Source of the DNA: an uncultured Veillonella sp.
GTDB taxonomy: Bacteria > Bacillota > Negativicutes > Veillonellales > Veillonellaceae
NCBI RefSeq assembly: GCF_934190855.1
Contig: NZ_CAKPTN010000112.1
Span: 1 to 5,338 of the forward strand
Direction of reading: 5' to 3'
Length of the DNA stretch: 5,338 nucleotides
Shown piece by piece: positions 1 through 4,348 of this stretch. Each line of letters opens with the position of its first letter. Positions within the stretch are counted from its first letter, which is position 1. The translations under genes were made by a program, and so were the position numbers. Below the pieces are notes generated by a model. That model did no database searches and was not told the DNA's origin. It saw only the letters and a list, made by a program, of their open reading frames with translations.

Positions 1-1
1 C

Positions 2-406
2 TTTACTAAAGCTTACAAAATCAACGATTCTGCACTTGAAGCAGTATCTAACGTAGCATTGTCCTTATTCGTAACAATGGCTATCAACAGCTTGAAGCTA
101 GTTCAATTAATTGATCTTGCATTACCACTTATTACAATTTTACTAGCACAAAGTGTACTTATCTGTGTATTTGCATACCTTATCTACTTCATCTTTGGTC
201 GCAACTACGATGCGGTTATGCTTGGCGCTGGTGCCATCGGCTTCGGTCTAGGTGCTACACCAAATGCGTTGGTTAACATGTTATCCTTGGCAGGCAAACA
301 CGGTCCATCCCCTCGTGCATGGCTCGTAGTTTCCTTGGTAGGTGCATTCTTAATCGACTTTGCAAACGCCTTCCTCATTACAACAATGGCAGGCTTCTTG
401 TACTAA
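2..406 (+). CDS. gltS: Sodium/glutamate symporter GltS, C-terminal part (5' end outside window)
   Basis: This is the C-terminal 134 residues of a GltS-type sodium:glutamate symporter, an inner-membrane carrier that imports glutamate with sodium. The frame is open from base 2, so the gene begins upstream; family members are about 400 residues long. The TTG at 59 is an internal leucine, not a start. Visible signs are long hydrophobic helices (LIDLALPLITILLAQSVLI, then a segment ending YLIYFIFGRNYDA), followed by the glycine-rich signature GFGLGATPNALVNM and the terminal block GPSPRAWLVVSLVGAFLIDF. From memory, E. coli GltS ends with an almost parallel block (GFGLGATPTA..NM, GPS..AFLVVPMVGAFFID), which makes the family call firm. 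The gene ends in tandem stops (TAATAA, 404-409) directly at a terminator, so it is the last gene of its transcript. Substrate specificity is inferred from the family. Confidence 0.93.
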   Translation, partial: FTKAYKINDSALEAVSNVALSLFVTMAINSLKLVQLIDLALPLITILLAQSVLICVFAYLIYFIFGRNYDAVMLGAGAIGFGLGATPNALVNMLSLAGKHGPSPRAWLVVSLVGAFLIDFANAFLITTMAGFLY

Positions 407-407
407 T

Positions 408-435
408 AAAAAGGACCCATACGGGTCCTTTTTTT
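408..435 (+). terminator. Rho-independent terminator of gltS
   Basis: An 11-bp perfect stem (AAAAAGGACCC at 408-418 with GGGTCCTTTTT at 423-433) closes a 4-nt loop (ATAC) and runs into a T-tract ending at 435. It begins right after the tandem stop codons of gltS. The A-run on the left also gives a shorter T-run on the opposite strand, so it may work in both directions. Confidence 0.93.
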
Positions 436-445
436 ATGAAAAAAT

Positions 446-497
446 CTTATTAGAATAAAAAGAGCTTATTAGAATGATATGTTATCAATCTAATAAG
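446..497. repeat. 11-bp direct repeat CTTATTAGAAT plus inverted copy inside terminator
   Basis: CTTATTAGAAT occurs at 446-456 and again at 465-475, a 19-bp period. A near-inverse copy (ATCTAATAAG) lies at 488-497. The second and third copies form the stem of the rsmA terminator. The first copy lies just beyond the T-tract and could pair with the third copy as an alternative stem. It looks like a local duplication of a terminator arm. Confidence 0.7.
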
Positions 498-504
498 CTC
501 TTTA
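456..504 (-). terminator. Rho-independent terminator of the rnmV-rsmA operon
   Basis: A 15-bp perfect stem pairs 459-473 with 489-503. It is extended after one A/A mismatch by five more pairs (475-479 with 483-487) around a 3-nt loop. Read on the minus strand, the hairpin is followed by a run of five T (461 down to 457). It lies 10 bp beyond the rsmA stop codon and faces the gltS terminator, so the two convergent transcripts are insulated from one another. Confidence 0.9.
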
Positions 505-513
505 TGCATTATA

Positions 514-1368
514 CTATTTAATTAAAGAAGCCCAAGCATTGGCTACATCAGCAAATTCTTGAAGGGTAAAGGTCTCACCTCTTCGTTGACCGTCGATGTT
601 TGCTTTTGCTAATAGCTCTTCGATTCTATCTTTTGATAAACCTGTTGTTTTCATCGTATTAGAGAATGTTTTACGACGTTGCGCAAAACCAGCTTTCACA
701 ACGCGGAAGAATAGTTTCTCATCAATTACATCTACCGGTGGTTTATCACGCAATACGCAGCGAATTACAGAACTTGTTACCGCTGGTGCAGGCAAGAAAG
801 ATTTAGGAGGTACATCGAGAACAATATCTGGCTCTGTATAATACTGAACAGCTACAGATAAGGCACCATAGTCCTTTGTACCAGGCTGTGCTACCATGCG
901 TAGAGCAACTTCCTTTTGTACCATTACAACGAGGCGCTCAATTGGTAATTTGCTTTCCAATAGAGACATAATAATAGGCGTTGTAATATAATACGGTAAA
1001 TTGGCAACCACCTTAAACGGTTTATGGTTCATGATGGTGGGCACATCTAATTTCAATACATCACCATGAACGATGCGTACATTGTCATAAGATGCTAATG
1101 TTGTATCTAGCACTTCTAATAGACGGCGATCTAGTTCAATGGCTGTTACATCAGCACCGCTTTGTGCTAAACCTTGTGTTAAGGTACCAATGCCAGGGCC
1201 AACCTCAAGTACAGGTTCACCAGGTGTTAACTCCGCGGCATGAACGATTTCATCGACGATGCCGCGTTTAATAAGAAAGTTTTGCCCTAGCTTTTTGCTC
1301 ATTTTAATATCGAAGCGTTTACATATATAATGCACTACCTCAGGGCTTGCAATTACTGATTCTAACAT
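514..1368 (-). CDS. rsmA: 16S rRNA (adenine1518-N6/adenine1519-N6)-dimethyltransferase RsmA/KsgA
   Basis: This 284-residue protein uses S-adenosylmethionine to dimethylate two adjacent adenines in the 3'-terminal hairpin of 16S rRNA, a late cytoplasmic step in 30S subunit assembly. The family's landmarks appear in order: KKLGQNFL at 25-32, the SAM-binding motif EVGPGIGTLT at 55-64, the acidic ribose contact E78, GDV at 102-104, the catalytic NLPYY at 123-127, QKEVA at 151-155, FLPAPAVTSSV at 191-201 and FAQRRKT at 228-234. Length is normal (B. subtilis about 292). The ATG at 1368 is preferred over the in-frame ATG at 1302 because AGGAG lies 5 bases before it and family members have a similar N-terminal extension. 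It is the second gene after rnmV. The intergenic gap is 8 bp, and its Shine-Dalgarno overlaps the rnmV stop codon, which suggests coupled translation. Confidence 0.97.
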   Translation of the reverse strand: MLESVIASPEVVHYICKRFDIKMSKKLGQNFLIKRGIVDEIVHAAELTPGEPVLEVGPGIGTLTQGLAQSGADVTAIELDRRLLEVLDTTLASYDNVRIVHGDVLKLDVPTIMNHKPFKVVANLPYYITTPIIMSLLESKLPIERLVVMVQKEVALRMVAQPGTKDYGALSVAVQYYTEPDIVLDVPPKSFLPAPAVTSSVIRCVLRDKPPVDVIDEKLFFRVVKAGFAQRRKTFSNTMKTTGLSKDRIEELLAKANIDGQRRGETFTLQEFADVANAWASLIK

Positions 1369-1373
1369 CTTAA

Positions 1374-1379
1374 CTCCTA
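1374..1379 (-). promoter_or_regulatory. rsmA Shine-Dalgarno overlapping the rnmV stop codon
   Basis: On the minus strand the bases read TAGGAG. TAG (1379-1377) is the stop codon of rnmV, and AGGAG (1378-1374) is the ribosome site for rsmA, five bases before its ATG. A ribosome terminating on rnmV sits on the rsmA initiation region, a typical arrangement for translational coupling. This site also decides the rsmA start. Confidence 0.85.
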
Positions 1380-1910
1380 TTTCAAACTATTTACTGCCTC
1401 TTCATAAGCATCTCGTGTTATACCGTAATGATTTAACCGATATAAGAATTGCTTACCATTTCCGTAGCCAATCCCTAATTTTGCACCAATAACAGCTCGT
1501 CGAGCTGCGCTATCTGGCATACCTGACAGTCCATGGCGCACTAAATCCACCATAGAAAATTCATTGGATGATTCTAAAGACTCTACATGTAATGTAGATA
1601 AAGCCTTTCTAATGGATTCTGGAGATGCTTGTTCTATGCCAATATCATCGTTTGCAAAAGCTTCGTCACGAGGAACAAAAGCATGTTGTGCATTGGGGAA
1701 TTTTTTCGTTAATACACGACGAATTCGCTCCCCTGCGGTATCAGGATCTGTTAGTATGATGATGCCTCGTTTTTCATAAGCAACGCGAATCATATCGATA
1801 ACACCTTTTCGAAGAGTGAAACCTTCAGTGGCTATGCAATCAGCCTCTACAGCTTGAGCAATGCGTTGTATATCAGATTTTCCTTCTACGACGATGACTT
1901 GTTTTAGCAT
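1377..1910 (-). CDS. rnmV: Ribonuclease M5 (5S rRNA maturation, TOPRIM domain)
   Basis: RNase M5 trims 5S rRNA precursors in low-GC Gram-positive bacteria and their relatives, acting in the cytoplasm on precursor bound by ribosomal protein L18. The 177-residue product opens with a TOPRIM domain. VIVVEGKSD (residues 5-13) supplies the conserved glutamate E9, and ILTDPDTAGERIR (52-64) supplies the metal-binding pair D55 and D57. The block DIGIEQAS (89-96) matches the family's VGVEHA-type motif. The C-terminal part, with LSGMPDSAARRAVIGAKLGIGYGN broken into shorter conserved stretches, fits the RNA/L18-binding half. Length is close to B. subtilis RnmV (about 186). AGGAGG four bases before the ATG supports the start. 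It heads the rnmV-rsmA pair, a widespread rRNA-processing arrangement in Firmicutes, and is divergent from the LysR-type gene. Confidence 0.95.
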   Translation of the reverse strand: MLKQVIVVEGKSDIQRIAQAVEADCIATEGFTLRKGVIDMIRVAYEKRGIIILTDPDTAGERIRRVLTKKFPNAQHAFVPRDEAFANDDIGIEQASPESIRKALSTLHVESLESSNEFSMVDLVRHGLSGMPDSAARRAVIGAKLGIGYGNGKQFLYRLNHYGITRDAYEEAVNSLK

Positions 1911-1935
1911 AGGTCCTCCTTTATTCTATTAGTAC

Positions 1936-1964
1936 ATTGTAACACATATATAACATTGCTTAAA
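1936..1964 (-). promoter_or_regulatory. Probable rnmV-rsmA promoter (extended -10)
   Basis: On the minus strand TGTTACAAT gives an extended -10 (TGn followed by TACAAT, box at 1941-1936). A poor -35 candidate, TTTAAG (1964-1959), lies 17 bp upstream and matches TTGACA at only three positions. An extended -10 often compensates for a weak -35. The predicted start is near 1929, giving a leader of about 19 nt before the rnmV ATG that includes the AGGAGG site. The outer end of the 1963-1985 inverted repeat touches this -35. Confidence 0.5.
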
Positions 1965-1985
1965 TACTTATAATCGAGTAGTATT
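1963..1985. promoter_or_regulatory. Candidate LysR-type operator (T-N11-A inverted repeat)
   Basis: AATACT (1963-1968) and AGTATT (1980-1985) are perfect inverted arms separated by exactly 11 bp. This is the T-N11-A palindrome typical of LysR-family binding sites. It lies in the 105-bp region between divergent rnmV and the LysR-type gene, and the spacer holds TATAAT (1969-1974), the likely -10 of that gene. Bound protein would therefore cover the promoter, consistent with the negative autoregulation common in the family. The arms do not resemble those of the site at 3105-3127, so the same protein need not bind both. The operator role is inference. Confidence 0.5.
1969..1974 (+). promoter_or_regulatory. 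Probable -10 box of the LysR-type gene
   Basis: TATAAT is a perfect -10 hexamer with a predicted start near 1981 and a leader of about 35 nt. No good -35 is present at 16-18 bp; TATATA at 1947-1952 matches only three positions, so unaided activity may be low. TAATAT at 1993-1998 would start transcription inside the ribosome site and is less likely. Confidence 0.45.
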
Positions 1986-2015
1986 AATAGTGTAATATAT
2001 AAAAGGAGGCCAATT

Positions 2016-2954
2016 ATGACCTTACAACAATTAAAGTATGTCACAACAATTGCCAATATAGGTAGTATTAGTGAAGCTGCCAAGAGATTATTTGTATCTC
2101 AACCTAGCCTTACAAAGGCTATTAAAGAATTAGAAAAGGAAATGGGCATTACCATTTTCGATCGTACCAATAAAGGGATTACTGTTTCTAAAGAAGGGGA
2201 ACGTTTCCTCGGCTATGCACGCCAAGTCCTTGAGCAAGCAGCCCTTTTAGAGGAGCAATATAAGAGTCAAAGCGGTGGGAAGAAACAATTTTCTGTTTCT
2301 ACACAACATTACTCCTTTGCAGTGAATGCCTTTGTAGAGCTTTTAAAAGGTGCAGGCATCGATCAATATGATGTATCCTTACGCGAAACACAAACCTATG
2401 AAATCATTGATGACGTAGCTCATATGAAGAGTGAAATCGGCTTGCTTTATTATAATGATTTCAACCGTCCTGTATTAGAAAAATTAATTCACACTAACGA
2501 ATTAACTTTTACAGAATTATTTACGGCTCACCCTCATATCTTCATCGGTAAAACACATCCATTAGCTAATAAAGATGTAGTGTCCATGGATGAGTTAGAA
2601 GAGTATCCATATATCTCCTTTGAACAAGGGGATCATAACTCCTTCTATTTCTCTGAAGAAATCTTCAGTACCGTAGTGCGTCCAAAGCATATCCGCGTTC
2701 GTGACAGAGCCTCTTTATTCAGCCTATTACTTGGACTTGATGGGTACACTGTATCTAGTGGTGTAATCGATAAAGAGGTCAATGGGGAAAATATCATCTC
2801 TGTGCCCCTTGCAGAAGAAGGCTTGATGCATATTGGATATATTACTAACAATAAAATGCAACGCAGCCGCTTAGGCCAAGAATATATTCAAGCCCTTGAA
2901 CAATACGTTGGCAACTATGGTAGACATATTCAATTGCCAGAGGATAAAAAATAA
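2016..2954 (+). CDS. LysR-family transcriptional regulator, MtaR/MetR-like (methionine genes)
   Basis: This is a 312-residue, full-length LysR-type DNA-binding regulator. An N-terminal winged helix-turn-helix spans residues 1-60: LQQLKYV, the helix pair SISEAAKRLFVSQPSLTKAI (17-36), then LEKEMGITIFDRTNKGITVS. A linker helix follows (about 62-85), then an effector-binding domain from about 92 to 300. Blocks in that domain, FSVSTQHYSFAVNAF (92-106), HNSFYFSEE (207-215), DRASLFSLLLGLDGYT and NGENIISVPL, match my recollection of the streptococcal methionine regulator MtaR (MetR group) very closely, well beyond general LysR resemblance. AGGAGG six bases before the ATG supports the start. It sits immediately upstream of a methionine synthase-like gene and msrAB, whose promoter has a MET-box-like palindrome, so activation of that operon is the likely role. 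The effector is unknown; O-acetylhomoserine or homocysteine-related compounds are plausible by family analogy. Confidence 0.88.
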   Translation: MTLQQLKYVTTIANIGSISEAAKRLFVSQPSLTKAIKELEKEMGITIFDRTNKGITVSKEGERFLGYARQVLEQAALLEEQYKSQSGGKKQFSVSTQHYSFAVNAFVELLKGAGIDQYDVSLRETQTYEIIDDVAHMKSEIGLLYYNDFNRPVLEKLIHTNELTFTELFTAHPHIFIGKTHPLANKDVVSMDELEEYPYISFEQGDHNSFYFSEEIFSTVVRPKHIRVRDRASLFSLLLGLDGYTVSSGVIDKEVNGENIISVPLAEEGLMHIGYITNNKMQRSRLGQEYIQALEQYVGNYGRHIQLPEDKK

Positions 2955-3043
2955 TATATTGAAAGCACTCTCTTTTATGAATTGATCCAAAGTTGGACAC
3001 AACTTTGGATGTAGTTCATTTTAGGAGAGTGCTTTTTATATTG
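2955..3043. repeat. 7-bp direct repeat TATATTG flanking the nested hairpin; possible miniature element
   Basis: TATATTG occurs at 2955-2961, flush against the left end of the hairpin, and again at 3037-3043, one base beyond the right end of the stem. The enclosed 75 bp begin and end with 11-bp perfect inverted repeats. Terminal inverted repeats with short flanking direct repeats are the hallmark of miniature inverted-repeat elements. The repeat is AT-rich and could be chance, and no copy exists elsewhere in this window, so the mobile origin is a hypothesis. Confidence 0.35.
2962..3037 (+). terminator. Long nested hairpin terminator after the LysR-type gene
   Basis: The outer stem pairs AAAGCACTCTC (2962-2972) with GAGAGTGCTTT (3025-3035) and runs into a short T-tract (3033-3037). 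Inside it, ATGAA (2977-2981) pairs with TTCAT (3015-3019), and ATCCAAAGTTG (2985-2995) pairs perfectly with CAACTTTGGAT (3000-3010) around the loop GACA. Nearly the whole 75-nt segment can fold as one rod broken by small internal loops. It starts 7 bp after the stop codon. Most terminators here have 4-nt loops and single stems, so this one is much larger than needed. Confidence 0.8.
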
Positions 3044-3066
3044 CTCCACATTTAAATTCTAATAGT

Positions 3067-3073
3067 CCCCCCC
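3067..3073 (+). repeat. Run of seven C in AT-rich intergenic DNA
   Basis: A C7 homopolymer lies between the nested hairpin and the MET-box-like site, in otherwise AT-rich sequence. It is about 32 bp upstream of the palindrome and about 110 bp upstream of the predicted transcription start. Such tracts can change length by slippage, but no effect on the operon can be shown from one sequence. Confidence 0.6.
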
Positions 3074-3104
3074 TCGATATAACTAAAAAGACAAATTTAC
3101 AATC

Positions 3105-3127
3105 GTATATAGTTTCAAGTTATATAC
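3105..3127. promoter_or_regulatory. MET-box-like LysR binding site upstream of the metE-like/msrAB promoter
   Basis: GTATATA (3105-3111) and TATATAC (3121-3127) are perfect inverted arms; counted from the inner T and A, the site has T-N11-A geometry. Its core, TATAGTTTCAAGTTATA (3108-3124), matches the streptococcal MET-box consensus as I recall it (TATAGTTTSAAACTATA) at 15 of 17 positions. The centre at 3116 is about 66 bp before the predicted start near 3182, the usual recognition-site position for a LysR-type activator. A further half-site TATAGT at 3154-3159 lies between the -35 and -10 boxes and may be the second contact. The regulator encoded at 2016-2954 is the obvious candidate to bind. 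Confidence 0.72.
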
Positions 3128-3147
3128 AACTCTAATATATAGATATT

Positions 3148-3175
3148 TTTACATATAGTCATACTTCGTTATAAT
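3148..3175 (+). promoter_or_regulatory. Promoter of the metE-like/msrAB operon
   Basis: TTTACA (3148-3153, five of six to TTGACA) and a perfect TATAAT (3170-3175) are separated by 16 bp, one short of the optimum. The predicted start is near 3182, leaving a leader of about 45 nt with AAGGAGG at 3211-3217, nine bases before the ATG. The leader is too short for a SAM riboswitch or T-box. It contains only a 4-bp hairpin (CGGT/ACCG, 3193-3203). Confidence 0.72.
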
Positions 3176-3226
3176 AAGCCTATCGAAATTATCGGTTTTA
3201 CCGTTTATATAAGGAGGATTATTATT

Positions 3227-4348
3227 ATGTCCAAACAATTAGCACCATTCCACTTTGATATTGTAGGTTCTATCCTACGTCCTGAAGAATTAAAAGAAGC
3301 TCGCGAAGCTTTCAATAATGGAAATATTTCTAGAGAAGAATTAACAGCTGTTGAGGATCGTCTTATTACAGACCTCATTCAAAAACAAAAGGCTGCTGGT
3401 CTACCAGTTATTACAGACGGCGAGTTCCGTCGTGCCTATTGGCATTTAGATTTCATGTGGGGATTTAACGGCGTAAAAGAAATTGAACTAGAACACGGTT
3501 ACAAATTCGTTGGTCAAGAAACAGCGCCAGGTTCCCTCGCCCTTACTGGCAAAATTACGGGAACAAATCACCCATTCGTGGAGCATTTCAAATTTGTAAA
3601 ACAATTCGAAGATGAAAACACTACGGCCCGTCAAACCATCCCAGCTCCATCCCAATTCTTAGCTGAATTATTCCGTGAGGATAACGGCATTACGACACGC
3701 TCCTTCTACCCTGATTTAGAAGAACTCATCCAAGACATTGCCGCTGCATATCGTCAAGTTATCAAAGATTTGTATGACGCTGGTTGCCGCAATATTCAAT
3801 TTGATGATTGTACTTGGGGTATGTGCTGTGACCACGCTTACTGGACAGGCCGTCAAAAGGATAAAAGCGTAACCATCGAAGGCGAAACAGCTAAGTACTT
3901 ACGCTTAAACAACTTGGCCCTCGAAGGTCGCCCTCAAGACTTAGCCTTTACAACTCATGTATGTCGAGGTAATTACAACTCTACTTGGGCTGCTAGTGGC
4001 GGTTATGAACCAGTTGCCCCTATTCTATTCGCTAAAGAAAATGTAGATGCTTATTACTTGGAATTTGACGATGATCGCTCTGGTGGCTTTGAACCATTGC
4101 GTGAGGTATCTCCTAACAAGAAGGTCGTATTAGGTCTTATTACATCTAAACGTCCAGAATTAGAAGATAAAGAAGTTATTAAAAAACGCATTCAAGAGGC
4201 TACCCAATATATTCCTCTTGAAAGACTTTGCTTATCCCCGCAATGCGGCTTTGCTTCTTGTGAAATTGGCAACCAATTGACCGAAGAAGAACAATGGGCT
4301 AAACTAGCATTAGTTAAAGAAATAGCTCATGAAGTTTGGGGTGATTAA
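3227..4348 (+). CDS. Stand-alone MetE-type (cobalamin-independent) methionine synthase, YxjG/YxjH-like
   Basis: This 373-residue cytoplasmic protein corresponds to the catalytic C-terminal half of MetE, which transfers a methyl group to homocysteine to form methionine. Classical MetE is about 750 residues; this one lacks the N-terminal half, like B. subtilis YxjG/YxjH and 'core' MetE proteins. Landmarks are VGSILRPEELKEAR near the N-terminus, VITDGEFRR (61-69), IQFDD (190-194) and the four likely zinc ligands H244 and C246 (THVCRGN), E279 (YYLEF) and C340 (LSPQCGFAS). The E-to-C distance of 61 residues equals that in E. coli MetE. The C-to-E segment is 11 residues longer here, with an insert around SGGYEPVAP. 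The methyl donor is uncertain: folate, a methyl-corrinoid protein or another methyl compound. AAGGAGG supports the start. It is first in an operon with msrAB, under a MET-box-like site. Confidence 0.88.
   Translation: MSKQLAPFHFDIVGSILRPEELKEAREAFNNGNISREELTAVEDRLITDLIQKQKAAGLPVITDGEFRRAYWHLDFMWGFNGVKEIELEHGYKFVGQETAPGSLALTGKITGTNHPFVEHFKFVKQFEDENTTARQTIPAPSQFLAELFREDNGITTRSFYPDLEELIQDIAAAYRQVIKDLYDAGCRNIQFDDCTWGMCCDHAYWTGRQKDKSVTIEGETAKYLRLNNLALEGRPQDLAFTTHVCRGNYNSTWAASGGYEPVAPILFAKENVDAYYLEFDDDRSGGFEPLREVSPNKKVVLGLITSKRPELEDKEVIKKRIQEATQYIPLERLCLSPQCGFASCEIGNQLTEEEQWAKLALVKEIAHEVWGD

Noticed and set aside
59..406. A complete 115-residue small membrane protein starting at TTG 59
   Set aside because: The frame stays open to the window edge and the upstream residues also fit GltS, so this is the tail of a larger gene. 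No ribosome site precedes the TTG.
596..841. Open frames on the opposite strand within rsmA, and likewise 1564-1779 within rnmV, 2645-2851 within the LysR-type gene and 4370-4564 within msrAB
   Set aside because: Each lies fully inside a well-supported gene on the other strand, lacks a ribosome site and gives a low-complexity protein with no recognisable family.
1993..1998. TAATAT as the -10 box of the LysR-type gene
   Set aside because: A start 6-7 bp downstream would fall inside the AGGAGG ribosome site (2004-2009), leaving no usable leader. TATAAT at 1969-1974 is a better box at a workable distance.
2985..3010. The inner palindrome contains AAGTTGGACA, which resembles the ends of some IS3-family insertion sequences, suggesting an excised insertion sequence or circle junction
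   Set aside because: Only about ten bases match on one side, the second end lacks the matching TGTCC, and no transposase remnant is present. The similarity is too short to claim.
3193..3203. CGGT-TTT-ACCG hairpin in the metE-like leader as a regulatory attenuator or operator
   Set aside because: Four base pairs with no T-run cannot terminate transcription, and short palindromes of this size are expected by chance. Noted only.
3182..3226. Possible SAM (S-box) riboswitch or methionine T-box in front of the metE-like gene, as in B. subtilis yxjG/yxjH
   Set aside because: The predicted leader is only about 45 nt, with one 4-bp hairpin (3193-3203) and no terminator before the ATG. Known S-box and T-box leaders are far longer, and the MET-box-like site explains regulation better.
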